From contig NZ_FQUX01000014.1 in NCBI RefSeq assembly GCF_900129275.1, positions 1 through 49,829 of the forward strand: a stretch of 49,829 bases of DNA, in the 5' to 3' direction. This DNA is from Arenibacter palladensis (GTDB lineage: Bacteria > Bacteroidota > Bacteroidia > Flavobacteriales > Flavobacteriaceae). The translations under genes were made by a program, and so were the position numbers. Position 1 is the stretch's first letter; the number at the start of each line of letters is the position of its first letter. Positions 18,161 to 28,240 of the stretch are shown here, in pieces. The notes beneath the pieces were generated by a model. That model was given only the letters and a program-made list of their open reading frames with translations. It had not been told where the DNA came from and did no database searches.

Positions 18161-19303
18161 ATGGATTTTACACTTTCGGAAGAACAGTTGATGATACAGA
18201 AGGCAGCAAGGGATTTTGCCCAGAATGAATTGCTACCCGGAGTCATAGAAAGGGATGACGCCCAGAAATTCCCGGCAGAGCAAGTAAAGAAAATGAGCGA
18301 ACTGGGATTTATGGGAATGATGGTAGACCCCAAGTACGGAGGAAGTGGCCTGGACACCATATCTTATGCCCTGGTTATGGAAGAACTTTCCAAGGTTGAC
18401 GCCTCGGCTTCGGTAATTGTATCTGTCAACAATTCTTTGGTTTGCTGGGGACTGGAAACTTTTGGCAGTGAAGCACAGAAAGAAAAATATTTAACCCGCT
18501 TGTCCACAGGACAATGTATTGGGGCGTTCTGCCTTTCAGAACCTGAAGCTGGCAGTGACGCCACATCCCAAAAAACCACTGCTGTTGACCATGGTGACCA
18601 CTATGTATTAAATGGCACCAAAAACTGGATAACCAACGGAAATTCAGCTGAAATATATTTGGTAATTGCCCAGACCGATATTGCAAAAGGACATAAAGGA
18701 ATAAATGCCCTAATTGTAGAAAAGGGCATGCCAGGTTTCGAAATAGGCCCTAAGGAAAATAAATTGGGCATCAGGGGAAGTGATACACATTCACTAATCT
18801 TTAATGATGTAAAAGTACCCAAAGAAAACAGAATTGGCGAAGATGGATTTGGTTTTAAATTTGCCATGAAGACACTGGCCGGAGGACGAATAGGAATAGC
18901 GGCACAGGCATTGGGAATTGCTGCCGGGGCATATGAACTGGCCAAAAAATACTCTAAGGAAAGAAAGGCTTTTGGCACGGAAATCAGCAACCATCAGGCC
19001 ATAGCCTTTAAGCTTGCAGATATGCACACCCAAATTGAAGCAGCAAGACATATGGTCTATAAAGCGGCATGGGACAAGGACCAAGGCAATAGCTATGACC
19101 TTTCAAGTGCCATGGCAAAACTTTATGCTTCCCAAGTAGCCATGGACACCACTATAGAAGCGGTACAAATTCATGGCGGCAATGGCTTTGTAAAGGACTA
19201 CCATGTGGAAAGAATGATGCGGGACGCCAAGATAACCCAGATCTATGAAGGCACTTCAGAAATTCAGAAAATTGTAATTTCGCGAAGTATTTTAAGAGAA
19301 TAA
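18161..19303 (+). CDS. Acyl-CoA dehydrogenase
   Basis: FAD-dependent enzyme introducing a trans-2,3 double bond into acyl-CoA during fatty-acid or branched amino-acid breakdown. The start at 18161 gives 380 residues beginning MDFTLSEEQL, the normal length and N-terminus of the family. An in-frame ATG at 18086 would add 25 hydrophobic residues of no known role and lies before a candidate promoter. Family signatures are GAFCLSEPEAGSD, the flavin segment TKNWITNG, GRIGIAAQALGIA and QIHGGNGFVKDYHVER. The catalytic base is the Glu in IYEGTSEIQ (residue 363). Sequence is most like the short/branched-chain or butyryl type, but chain-length preference is not certain. Confidence 0.96.
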   Translation: MDFTLSEEQLMIQKAARDFAQNELLPGVIERDDAQKFPAEQVKKMSELGFMGMMVDPKYGGSGLDTISYALVMEELSKVDASASVIVSVNNSLVCWGLETFGSEAQKEKYLTRLSTGQCIGAFCLSEPEAGSDATSQKTTAVDHGDHYVLNGTKNWITNGNSAEIYLVIAQTDIAKGHKGINALIVEKGMPGFEIGPKENKLGIRGSDTHSLIFNDVKVPKENRIGEDGFGFKFAMKTLAGGRIGIAAQALGIAAGAYELAKKYSKERKAFGTEISNHQAIAFKLADMHTQIEAARHMVYKAAWDKDQGNSYDLSSAMAKLYASQVAMDTTIEAVQIHGGNGFVKDYHVERMMRDAKITQIYEGTSEIQKIVISRSILRE

Positions 19304-19620
19304 TAATGATTATACCAACTTACCCCTTATTTTTGTAGGGTAGACACCAGATAAATTAAAAAAAATAAATAACCACCCCCAATCTAGATGGGGCAATTAA
19401 CCAAAAACAATTAATTACACATTATTAACCCCCTATTATTAGGAAAAAAATCAATATATAAACCTTAATATTGAGGATATCCCAATTTAATGGGCTCAAA
19501 TATCATAATATGCATTTTTTTTAACGTTGAATTATAAACGTTGAATTTCTTTCGCACTATTTAATATTGCACTGCATTAAATGTAAATATTTTGATATTT
19601 TTGAATAAATATGATATTTT
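19304..19620. promoter_or_regulatory. gltB upstream region with a tandem 11-bp repeat
   Basis: The 317-bp spacer contains AACGTTGAATT twice in direct orientation (19523-19533 and 19537-19547), a 14-bp period with an AACGTT palindrome in each unit; this may be a regulator-binding site for gltBD. TATTTTTG at 19596-19603 fits TAnnTTTG but leaves a very short leader. Two short hairpins after the acyl-CoA dehydrogenase stop (one with arms TACCC/GGGTA near 19320-19343) could end that transcript. Confidence 0.4.
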
Positions 19621-22600
19621 ATGAAGCTGAGAAAACAAGGATTGTACCTACCGGAATTTGAACATGATAACTGTGGCGCAGGATTTATTTGTAGTCTAAA
19701 AGGAAAAAAGTCGAATGATATTATTCACAAGGCTTTGGAAATATTAGAAAGGCTGGAGCACAGGGGAGCTGTAAGTTCGGATGGAAAAACTGGAGATGGT
19801 GCTGGAATCCTAATAGATATTCCACATGATTTTTTTCAGGACGTATGCAACTTTGAGCTTCCTGAACCAGGTAGTTATGCCGTTGGCAATGTCTTTTTAC
19901 CTCAAAAAGAAAACCAACGCGACTACTGTATCAAGGTTTTTGAAAACAACATTAAAAAACAAGGTTTAAAGTTATTGGGATGGAGGGAAGTTCCCGTGAA
20001 CAAATCCATACCCGGAAGAATAGCTGCAGAGACCGAGCCTTTCGTGAAGCAAGTATTTGTTGCCCGAGAGAATGACGAACAGGATTTCTTCCATTTCAAC
20101 TTAAAATTATTCATAGCCAGAAAGGTTACCGAACATACTATCAACGCTTCCAAATTGTCTGAAAGCAAGTTTTTCTATGTTCCAAGTCTTTCTACCAAAA
20201 TTATAATCTTCAAAGGGCTTTTGATGCCGGAAGATATTAGCCTATATTATAAGGACCTTATGGATCCAAGGGTAGTCACCCGATTGGCCCTTGTACATCA
20301 ACGATTTTCCACCAATACCTTCCCAACTTGGGATTTGGCCCAGCCTTTCCGCTATATGTGCCATAACGGGGAAATAAATACCCTAAGAGGCAATGTTACC
20401 AGAATGCGCTCCAGGGAGGAGTTAATGAAAAGTGATTGGTTCGGGGACGAAATAAAAAATATTATCCCTATAATACTTCCAGGGAAGTCGGATTCCGCTA
20501 CCATGGACATGGTTGTTGAACTATTGTTAATGACAGGAAGATCACTCCCAGAAGTTATGATGATCTTGGTACCTGAGGCTTGGGAAAAGAACAATGAAAT
20601 GTCCGAAGCAAAAAAGGCATTTTATGAGTACCACTCCTGTTTAATGGAACCATGGGACGGGCCTGCATCCATTCCTTTTACAGACGGAAACTATATTGGA
20701 GCCGTATTGGACAGAAATGGATTGCGTCCATCGCGATATTCCGTAACAAAGGATGGTTATGTTATTATGTCGTCTGAGGTGGGGGTCGTAGAAATTGAGC
20801 CCGAAAATATTGAAATGCACGGAAGACTGGAACCAGGTAAAATGTTCTTGGTAAACATGGAAGAAGGGCGCATTGTCAATGACGAAGAAATTAAGGAAGA
20901 GATTGCATTAAGGTATCCGTACAAGGAATGGTTGAACAAGAATTTGGTTCACCTTAAAGATATCCCATACAACGACTGTCCACTTTTCTTAAATGAGGCA
21001 TCCGTACAAAAGAGAAAAGCGGTATTTGGATATACCTTGGAAGATATAAATACCATTATACTTCCTATGGGAAAAACGGCCAAAGAACCTTTGGGATCCA
21101 TGGGGTCGGATACCCCAATCGCCATTTTATCCGATCGTCCACAATTGATTTACAACTACTTTAAGCAATTGTTCGCCCAGGTTACCAACCCACCCTTGGA
21201 TGGTATTCGCGAAGAGCTAATAACAGATATTAGCCTAACCCTGGGAAGTGATCATAATATCTTTGAATTTTCCGAGCTTCATTGCCGAAAATTAAAAATT
21301 AAAAATCCAGTTATTTCCAAGGAAGATCTGGACAAAATAAAGAACTATGACGCAAGTCCAGATTACAAGGTAGTTTCCATTTCGATGCTATATGACATAG
21401 AAAAGGGACACAACGGACTTGAAGATGCTTTGGAATCGCTTTTACTACAAGCAGAACACGCTATTGATGAAGGTGCCAATATCATTATTTTATCGGATAG
21501 AAACGTTAGTAAGGAAAAAGCTCCCATTCCGGCCTTGTTGGCATGTTCATTTGTAAACAGCGGACTTCAAAGATTGGGCAAACGTTCCAAATTAAGTGTA
21601 ATTATAGAATCTGCCGAACCTAGGGAAGTACATCATTTTGCCTTATTATTTGGATTTGGGGCAAGTGCTATCAACCCTTATCTGGTTAACGAAATTATTG
21701 CGGAACAAATTGAAGAGCACGATATCACAGAATATACTTTTGAAGAAGCCATTAACAACTACAACAAAGCTGTTGGCAAGGGTATACTTAAAGTGATGAA
21801 CAAAATTGGAATCTCCACCCTAAATTCATACCGTGGATCCCAATTGTTCGAATGTATTGGAATAAACACCTCCACCGTAGACAAATACTTCCCAAATACC
21901 CCTACTAGAATACAGGGCATTGGACTATATGAAATAGAGAAGGAAATTGCAAAGCGTCATCAAAGAGCTTACCTTGATAAGGATATAGCAGCAAATTTAG
22001 ACTTGGAAATCGGCGGACAATATCGCTGGAGAAGGGATGGTGAAAAACACCTTTTCAATCCTTTAAGTATTGCCATGCTACAAAAATCGGTTAGAAATAA
22101 CGAACCGGAATCCTATAAGGAATTTGCCCAAATGGTGAACGAGCAATCCAAGGACTTGATGACTATACGAGGTCTTTTTGAATTCTCCAATTACGACCCT
22201 ATTCCTTTGGATGAAGTGGAACCATGGACAGAAATAGTAAAACGCTTTAAAACAGGCGCAATGTCTTATGGATCCATTAGCAAGGAAGCCCATGAAAATT
22301 TGGCTATCGCCATGAACAGGATCGGCGGAAAGAGTAATTCTGGCGAAGGCGGGGAGGATGCAGAGCGTTTTTACAAGAACCAAACCGGGGATTGGAAAAA
22401 CAGTGCCATCAAACAAGTTGCTTCCGGTAGATTTGGGGTTACTTCCAATTATTTGACCAATGCTAAAGAAATACAGATAAAAATGGCCCAAGGGGCCAAA
22501 CCAGGTGAAGGTGGACAATTGCCGGGACCAAAAGTAAATCCGTCCATTGCCAAAACCAGAAATTCCACACCATATGTGGGATTGATTTCTCCACCGCCAC

Positions 22601-24129
22601 ATCATGATATATATTCAATAGAAGATTTATCCCAATTGATTTTCGATTTAAAATCTGCAAATCGAGAGGCAAGGATCAACGTTAAATTAGTTTCCGAAGT
22701 AGGAGTGGGTACAGTAGCAGCTGGTGTTTCCAAGGCAAAGGCTGACGTTGTCCTTATTTCTGGCCATGACGGTGGTACAGGAGCTTCCCCTTTAACATCC
22801 TTAAAACACGCCGGACTTCCATGGGAACTGGGAATTGCCGAGGCACAACAAACCTTGGTACTGAACGACCTAAGGAACAGGATAGTCCTAGAATGTGACG
22901 GCCAGTTGAAAACAGGAAGGGATGTAGCAATAGCGTGTTTGTTGGGAGCAGAAGAGTTTGGATTTGCTACAGCACCATTGGTAGCCTCAGGGTGTATCAT
23001 GATGCGGGTATGTCATTTAAACACTTGCCCAGTAGGTATTGCGACCCAAAATCCTGAACTGCGCAAGAAGTTTGAAGGCAAGCCGGAGCACGTTGTCAAC
23101 TATATGTACTTTGTAGCCCAAGAACTTAGGGAAATAATGGCCCAATTAGGGTTTAGGACTATTAATGAGATGGTTGGGCAAGTACAAAAACTGGACCGTA
23201 AAAAAGCTTTGGAACATTACAAGGCGGCAGGTATAGACCTTACACCAATCTTATATCAGGTTGATGTGCCAAAGGGAACCAAATTCTACAATACCCAAAA
23301 GCAGCAACACGATGTTGACAAGTCTATTGAGTTTGAAATTTTGGAAAAAGCACATCCAGCATTGTTCAGAAAAGAAAAAATCTCATTGGATTTTCCTATC
23401 CACAATACCGATAGGGCCGTTGGAGCAATTACCAGTAATGAAATTTCAAAGATCTATGGTGTAGATGGTTTACCTGAAAATACCTTAAAACTTAATTTCA
23501 CTGGTTCGGCAGGACAAAGTTTTGGTGCATTTGCAACCAAAGGCCTCACCATGATCGTTAATGGAAACACCAACGATTATTTAGGAAAAGGTCTTTCTGG
23601 AGCCAAGTTAATCATAAAGGTACCTTACAAGTCCACTTTAAAACCAGAGGAAAACGTAATTACCGGAAACGTTACACTTTATGGTGCAACCTCGGGTGAA
23701 GCCTATATAAACGGAAAAGCAGGTGAACGATTCTGCGTTAGAAATTCAGGAGCACAGGCTGTCGTAGAGGGTATTGGAGACCACGGTTGCGAGTATATGA
23801 CCGGTGGTACGGCGGTTATCCTTGGTGAGGTAGGACGAAATTTTGGAGCTGGAATGAGTGGAGGTATTGCCTACATCTTTGATGAGAAAAATACCTTTAG
23901 AAAAAATTGCAATACCGAGTCTTTAAACCTTTTAAAAGTAGAGGACGATAATGATATTGCCGAATTGAAAGGTCTTATAGAAAACCACTATAATGCTACA
24001 CTTAGCCCAATAGCCCAAAGAATCCTGGAAAATTGGGAAGAATGCCTTCCCAAATTTGTTAGGGTTTTCCCTGAAGAATACAAGCAGGCATTGATACGAT
24101 TAGAAAAAGAAAAATTAGAAACGATATAA
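19621..24129 (+). CDS. gltB: Glutamate synthase (NADPH) large subunit
   Basis: Large subunit of GOGAT, which transfers the amide nitrogen of glutamine to 2-oxoglutarate to make two glutamates. The 1502-residue protein has the full domain order. A class-II glutamine amidotransferase begins after a 17-residue propeptide, with Cys18 (in HDNCGAGF) as the N-terminal nucleophile. A central domain follows, then an FMN-binding synthase barrel with GEGGEDAERF and GGTGASPL. The 3Fe-4S cluster cysteines are C1125, C1131 and C1136. The C-terminal beta-helix has GEAYINGKAGERFCVRNSG. It ends 7 bp before gltD, forming the usual gltBD operon. The start is fixed by the short propeptide typical of the family. 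Confidence 0.99.
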   Translation: MKLRKQGLYLPEFEHDNCGAGFICSLKGKKSNDIIHKALEILERLEHRGAVSSDGKTGDGAGILIDIPHDFFQDVCNFELPEPGSYAVGNVFLPQKENQRDYCIKVFENNIKKQGLKLLGWREVPVNKSIPGRIAAETEPFVKQVFVARENDEQDFFHFNLKLFIARKVTEHTINASKLSESKFFYVPSLSTKIIIFKGLLMPEDISLYYKDLMDPRVVTRLALVHQRFSTNTFPTWDLAQPFRYMCHNGEINTLRGNVTRMRSREELMKSDWFGDEIKNIIPIILPGKSDSATMDMVVELLLMTGRSLPEVMMILVPEAWEKNNEMSEAKKAFYEYHSCLMEPWDGPASIPFTDGNYIGAVLDRNGLRPSRYSVTKDGYVIMSSEVGVVEIEPENIEMHGRLEPGKMFLVNMEEGRIVNDEEIKEEIALRYPYKEWLNKNLVHLKDIPYNDCPLFLNEASVQKRKAVFGYTLEDINTIILPMGKTAKEPLGSMGSDTPIAILSDRPQLIYNYFKQLFAQVTNPPLDGIREELITDISLTLGSDHNIFEFSELHCRKLKIKNPVISKEDLDKIKNYDASPDYKVVSISMLYDIEKGHNGLEDALESLLLQAEHAIDEGANIIILSDRNVSKEKAPIPALLACSFVNSGLQRLGKRSKLSVIIESAEPREVHHFALLFGFGASAINPYLVNEIIAEQIEEHDITEYTFEEAINNYNKAVGKGILKVMNKIGISTLNSYRGSQLFECIGINTSTVDKYFPNTPTRIQGIGLYEIEKEIAKRHQRAYLDKDIAANLDLEIGGQYRWRRDGEKHLFNPLSIAMLQKSVRNNEPESYKEFAQMVNEQSKDLMTIRGLFEFSNYDPIPLDEVEPWTEIVKRFKTGAMSYGSISKEAHENLAIAMNRIGGKSNSGEGGEDAERFYKNQTGDWKNSAIKQVASGRFGVTSNYLTNAKEIQIKMAQGAKPGEGGQLPGPKVNPSIAKTRNSTPYVGLISPPPHHDIYSIEDLSQLIFDLKSANREARINVKLVSEVGVGTVAAGVSKAKADVVLISGHDGGTGASPLTSLKHAGLPWELGIAEAQQTLVLNDLRNRIVLECDGQLKTGRDVAIACLLGAEEFGFATAPLVASGCIMMRVCHLNTCPVGIATQNPELRKKFEGKPEHVVNYMYFVAQELREIMAQLGFRTINEMVGQVQKLDRKKALEHYKAAGIDLTPILYQVDVPKGTKFYNTQKQQHDVDKSIEFEILEKAHPALFRKEKISLDFPIHNTDRAVGAITSNEISKIYGVDGLPENTLKLNFTGSAGQSFGAFATKGLTMIVNGNTNDYLGKGLSGAKLIIKVPYKSTLKPEENVITGNVTLYGATSGEAYINGKAGERFCVRNSGAQAVVEGIGDHGCEYMTGGTAVILGEVGRNFGAGMSGGIAYIFDEKNTFRKNCNTESLNLLKVEDDNDIAELKGLIENHYNATLSPIAQRILENWEECLPKFVRVFPEEYKQALIRLEKEKLETI

Positions 24130-24136
24130 TCGAAAT

Positions 24137-25603
24137 ATGGGAAAGATAACAGGATTTTTGGAATTCGATAGAAAAGTAGAAGAATACGCTCCAGTAGAGG
24201 ATAGGGTAAAAAACTATAAAGAGTTTACGCTCCCTATGAAAGAAAAGGAGCTAAAGGATCAAGGTGCCAGATGTATGGACTGTGGTATTCCATTTTGTCA
24301 TAGTGGTTGTCCGTTAGGGAATTTAATACCCGATTTCAACGACGCAGTTTACCTTGGAAAGTGGGAAAAAGCAGCAGAAATATTACATTCTACCAACAAC
24401 TTCCCTGAATTTACCGGGAGGCTTTGTCCCGCTCCTTGCGAGGAAGCCTGTGTACTAGGAATAAATGAAGATCCGGTAACTATAGAGAACATTGAGAAAA
24501 ACATTGTTGAAACAGCCTTCAAAAAAGGTTGGGTAGTAGCTGAACCACCTGCTAGCAGAACTGGAAAAACAGTTGCCGTTATTGGATCGGGACCTGCCGG
24601 ACTAGCAGCGGCCCAACAGTTGAATAGAGCTGGGCACCTAGTAACTCTTTTTGAAAGGGATGAAAAAGTTGGGGGCCTTTTACGATATGGCATTCCTGAT
24701 TTCAAGATGGAAAAAAATATCATTGATAGAAGGGTTAAGATTTTAGAGGAAGAAGGTATCATAATTAAGACCGGGGTTCATGTGGGTGTTGATGTTTTGG
24801 CTACAGAACTCAAAGATCAATTTGATGCCATTGTACTTTCTGGTGGTGCTACCGTTAGAAGAGGACTACCTATAGAAGGAGCCGACCTTAAAGGAGTAGT
24901 TCAGGCTATGGACTTCTTAAAACAAAACAATAAACGAGTAGACGGTATTACAGACCTTGGCGAGGAAATAAAGGCTACAGGTAAGAACGTTATAGTAATA
25001 GGCGGGGGAGATACGGGATCTGACTGTATTGGAACCTCCATTAGACACGGAGCTACTTCTGTATCCAACTTTGAAATATTGGGAAAACCTCCCGTAGGAC
25101 GTCCAGAGGATCAACCATGGCCATTTTGGCCCATGCGTTTGAGAACAAGTTCATCCCACAAGGAAGGTGTAGAGCGGTTTTTTAGTATTTCCACTAAAAA
25201 ATTCATTGGTGATAAAAATGGTAATTTAAAAGGACTTATTACTTCTGAAGTAGAGTGGATTACACAACCAGGCCAACGACCAATACTTAAGGAGGTTCCG
25301 GGTACCGAAAAGGAATGGAAGTGCGAATTGGCACTATTGGCCATGGGCTTTACAGGTTCCGAAATGACTATTGCCGAGCAATTGGGCCTCGAGGCCGATG
25401 CCCGTACCAACATTAAAGCCAGTGAAGCGGATTATAAGACCAACGTTCCCGGTGTATTTGTAGCCGGTGATCAAAGAAGAGGACAATCCTTAATAGTTTG
25501 GGCCATTTCTGAAGGTAGACAAGCAGCGTACCATGTGGATACCTATCTTATGGGAACTTCATACTTACCGCTAAAAGGAGAGGGAGACCTTCCAAGGGTT
25601 TAA
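24137..25603 (+). CDS. gltD: Glutamate synthase small subunit
   Basis: FAD- and iron-sulfur-containing subunit that takes electrons from NADPH and passes them to GltB. The 488-residue protein starts with a ferredoxin-like domain carrying C46, C49, C54 and C58 (MDCGIPFCHSGCP) and a second cysteine group LCPAPCEEAC. A dinucleotide fold with VIGSGPAGLAAA near residue 150 binds FAD, and a second with VIGGGDTGSDC binds NADPH. The C-terminal GVFVAGDQRRGQSLIVWA is the standard FAD-contacting end. The gene follows gltB by 7 bp and is followed by a strong terminator, so it closes the operon. Confidence 0.99.
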   Translation: MGKITGFLEFDRKVEEYAPVEDRVKNYKEFTLPMKEKELKDQGARCMDCGIPFCHSGCPLGNLIPDFNDAVYLGKWEKAAEILHSTNNFPEFTGRLCPAPCEEACVLGINEDPVTIENIEKNIVETAFKKGWVVAEPPASRTGKTVAVIGSGPAGLAAAQQLNRAGHLVTLFERDEKVGGLLRYGIPDFKMEKNIIDRRVKILEEEGIIIKTGVHVGVDVLATELKDQFDAIVLSGGATVRRGLPIEGADLKGVVQAMDFLKQNNKRVDGITDLGEEIKATGKNVIVIGGGDTGSDCIGTSIRHGATSVSNFEILGKPPVGRPEDQPWPFWPMRLRTSSSHKEGVERFFSISTKKFIGDKNGNLKGLITSEVEWITQPGQRPILKEVPGTEKEWKCELALLAMGFTGSEMTIAEQLGLEADARTNIKASEADYKTNVPGVFVAGDQRRGQSLIVWAISEGRQAAYHVDTYLMGTSYLPLKGEGDLPRV

Positions 25604-25630
25604 CATATTTTTTGTAGACCAGAATAGATA

Positions 25631-25668
25631 AAAAAAATCCAACCCGGTAAATGGGTTGGATTTTTTTT
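25631..25668 (+). terminator. Bidirectional rho-independent terminator after gltD
   Basis: AAATCCAACCC (25635-25645) pairs with GGGTTGGATTT (25653-25663) over a 7-nt loop, followed by eight T on the plus strand and preceded by a run of A that serves the minus strand. It can end gltBD and the convergent DUF1553 operon. Confidence 0.9.
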
Positions 25669-25763
25669 GACCAAGAAATAAGACTAACAGACCATAGCCC
25701 CGACTTTTCCAAAATAATCAAAGGAAGCTACATACGAGATAGATAAAATTTCCCATGTGAAAT

Positions 25764-27158
25764 TTAGGAAGAAACCTCGCCCATGTTAATCTCTAAATCG
25801 GGGTGTTTTGCTTTTAGGTTTCCCACTTTTTCCGGAGTAACCTGTGTATTCCATAAGTAAATACGACTTAATTTCTGCAACAATACCAGTCCTTCCAATC
25901 CAATATCCCCTATTTTGGTCCCATACAGGTTTAGAACCTCTAAATTCTCAAGTCTCCCTAAAAAAGATATGCCATCATCGGTAATAGGATTGGAGTGAAT
26001 ATTTAATCTAACCATATTTTCAAACTGCCCAATAACTTCAAGATCTTCATCCCTTAGGTTTAGGTTACCCAAACTTAAATATACGATTTGATCTTTTATT
26101 GGTAACAACTCTTCGATATTTACACTTTCCTTGTTTCCATTGGACAAAAAACTGACATCCAACAAATTACTCCCACCACTGATTGTCCTAATGAGGTAAC
26201 CTTTGGCATTCAAGGAAGCCACAACCGAAGAATCAGCGGGTTCCACCCTCTTTGCCAAAGAATTGTTCCCCTGTCCCTCCAATCCAAGGACTTTATTCGC
26301 TGCCAACAAATAATCCCTATCGATTTCAAAATTGCCCATTTGCCCCTTATCCGGAGCACCCTTCATTATCCATAATTCCAATAATTTTTTCTGCTCCACG
26401 GAAAGTGGTTTTTTACCTTCTGGTGGCATAAAATCGTCGTGATGCTCTGAAAGGCTTACTCTTCTAAAAAGTTCACTTTTAGCCAAATTCCCACCAACTA
26501 CACCTGGTCCGTTTTCCCCTCCTTTTAGGATACGCTCATAAGTGGAAAGAATTAGATCACCCTTAGACTTACCTGGGTTATGACAACTTACGCAATAATC
26601 AGATAACATTGGGGAAACAACATCCAAAAATATATCTGCAGAATCCAATAACGTTACCGGGGGTCTTTTTACGGGTTTGGGAGGAAGTCCAACCAACTTT
26701 CGTACCGGATCAGGGGAGTATTGGGTAAGATATGAGGTCCCATGGGTTAAGTTACCGCCCAAATGACCAGTATATACTAGTCCCACCAGAAGAAATACCA
26801 TCAGCCCAGACTGTAACACCACAATCCTTTTTGTTTTTTTCCATACCACGGAGACATAGGCCAGCACGGCGAAAATAGCCAGCGCCATACCCATCCATTG
26901 ATGGGCATTGAGGGCCTCATTGTCGTAGCCCCCTTGAAAAGACAACAAATAACCAAATATACAGGATAGAACCGCGCTAACTGCCCCTGCACCCATTAAA
27001 AAGGGAATTGCACTCTTCATTTGTGAAAATTTCTTTTTCCTTGCTAGAAAATACATAGAAATCCCAGCAAAAATAATTCCAATGGGAAGGTGGACCATTA
27101 GGGGGTGGAACCTTCCAATAAAAATAATCCAATCCGACACCTCAACAGTATTTCCCAT
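25764..27158 (-). CDS. DUF2231 membrane domain, cytochrome c and leucine-rich repeat protein
   Basis: A 464-residue membrane protein. Residues 1-130 hold four hydrophobic helices of the DUF2231 type with conserved histidines H18 and H23 (HPLMVH), H86 (HQW), H132 and H139 (GHLGGNLTHG). A proline-rich linker leads to a planctomycete-type cytochrome c domain with CVSCH at 189-193 and a later MPPEGKKPLS segment that can supply the Met ligand. The C-terminus (about 340-460) is a leucine-rich repeat with LRDEDLEVIG, LRLNIHSNPITDDG and LEVLNLYGTKIGD-like units. The histidine pairs could ligate b-haem (inference). It is the last gene of a four-gene operon, 3 bp after the propeller gene, and is paralogous to the truncated gene at 1-486. 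A quinone-linked electron carrier is a reasonable hypothesis. Confidence 0.9.
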   Translation of the reverse strand: MGNTVEVSDWIIFIGRFHPLMVHLPIGIIFAGISMYFLARKKKFSQMKSAIPFLMGAGAVSAVLSCIFGYLLSFQGGYDNEALNAHQWMGMALAIFAVLAYVSVVWKKTKRIVVLQSGLMVFLLVGLVYTGHLGGNLTHGTSYLTQYSPDPVRKLVGLPPKPVKRPPVTLLDSADIFLDVVSPMLSDYCVSCHNPGKSKGDLILSTYERILKGGENGPGVVGGNLAKSELFRRVSLSEHHDDFMPPEGKKPLSVEQKKLLELWIMKGAPDKGQMGNFEIDRDYLLAANKVLGLEGQGNNSLAKRVEPADSSVVASLNAKGYLIRTISGGSNLLDVSFLSNGNKESVNIEELLPIKDQIVYLSLGNLNLRDEDLEVIGQFENMVRLNIHSNPITDDGISFLGRLENLEVLNLYGTKIGDIGLEGLVLLQKLSRIYLWNTQVTPEKVGNLKAKHPDLEINMGEVSS

Positions 27159-27161
27159 TAT

Positions 27162-28238
27162 TTAAATTCTATGTAATTTATACGGGTAAACTCCATTGGC
27201 GTTCCATTGACATACATATAAATTCTTATCCCCATCCACGCATACATCATGACAGTTCTTAAAAACCGTTTGATCCTGTAACATCAACTTAAGTTTTCCT
27301 TTTTTATATCTCGGTTTGGTACCTCCTGGGTTGGACACCACCTTGTTTTCCTTGTTTAAAATAGTAATAAACCCCTTATTTAAAGCTAAGTTGTAGTTAT
27401 CCTTTTCCATTCCGAAACAGACTCCTGAGTAAATATTATCACCATCTATGACAGGCCTACTTATAAAGGCCCCAGGCAAATAATAGGTTTCCAGATATTT
27501 CCCATCCAAACTAAATCTTTTAAAGGAATTTTTTATTCGGGCAGTACACAACAAAGTAGGATTATTGGGATCTCTAGCATCCACGGCTACCCCATGCACT
27601 TGTTTAAACTTGTCCGGCTGCAAAAAACTGTCACCCCCAAATTTTCGTATAAACTTGCCCTTTGCGTCATATTGCAATATATATTGGGAACCATATCCGT
27701 CCGCCACATAAATGTCTCCATTTGGACCAATTGCGGTTTCCGTAGGCCTAAATGGCATCTTCCCGTCATAAGCTCCAATATTATTGGGAGACTCAATTTC
27801 AAAAACGACCCGACCCTCCAGAGTACTTTTGACCACCCTTCCACTACCAGGATCTGTTATATATAGATATTCATAGCCACCTTCATCATGAATGCTAAGA
27901 CCATGGGCACTGGGTAAATTCAAAGTCCAACTACACAACAATTTCCCAGATCTATCATAGATCAACATATTGTTCTTGGGATGATCGGTCAACAATAAAA
28001 GCCTGCCATTTTTATCCATGACCATTTCATGGCAATTATTTACGGGGTAGACCTTGGGATCCAAATTACCCCATTGTGTTTCCACTTTATATTTAAAATC
28101 GCCATGTCCCAAAATTTGCTCATGAAGTTTGGGTTTTGATGGCATTATTTGAAAGGGAACTACCGCTGATGCCAATAACGCACCTCCCCCCATCGCGGAC
28201 TTTTCAACAAATTTCCTTCTAGAAATCATAATGACCAA
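27162..28238 (-). CDS. Tat-exported NHL/6-bladed beta-propeller protein
   Basis: A 358-residue exported propeller protein. The N-terminus has a twin-arginine signal, SRRKFVEKSA followed by GGGALLASAVVPF; the true start may be the second ATG (28229). Repeated propeller blades contain motifs such as GRLLLLTDHPKNNMLIYD, DPGSGRVVKSTLEG, GPNGDIYVADGYG and DGDKNLYVCQWNANG, characteristic of NHL or SMP-30-like folds. Export by Tat suggests that it folds, perhaps with a cofactor, before crossing the membrane. It begins 2 bp after the DUF1501 gene ends. No catalytic residues are certain. It could be a binding partner or a lactonase-like or dehydrogenase-like enzyme working with the neighbouring cytochromes. 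Confidence 0.88.
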   Translation of the reverse strand: MVIMISRRKFVEKSAMGGGALLASAVVPFQIMPSKPKLHEQILGHGDFKYKVETQWGNLDPKVYPVNNCHEMVMDKNGRLLLLTDHPKNNMLIYDRSGKLLCSWTLNLPSAHGLSIHDEGGYEYLYITDPGSGRVVKSTLEGRVVFEIESPNNIGAYDGKMPFRPTETAIGPNGDIYVADGYGSQYILQYDAKGKFIRKFGGDSFLQPDKFKQVHGVAVDARDPNNPTLLCTARIKNSFKRFSLDGKYLETYYLPGAFISRPVIDGDNIYSGVCFGMEKDNYNLALNKGFITILNKENKVVSNPGGTKPRYKKGKLKLMLQDQTVFKNCHDVCVDGDKNLYVCQWNANGVYPYKLHRI

Positions 28239-28240
28239 TT

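Noticed and set aside
19304..19620. Riboswitch or glutamine-sensing RNA before gltB
   Set aside because: The leader is AT-rich with only short weak hairpins and no conserved aptamer core I can recognise.
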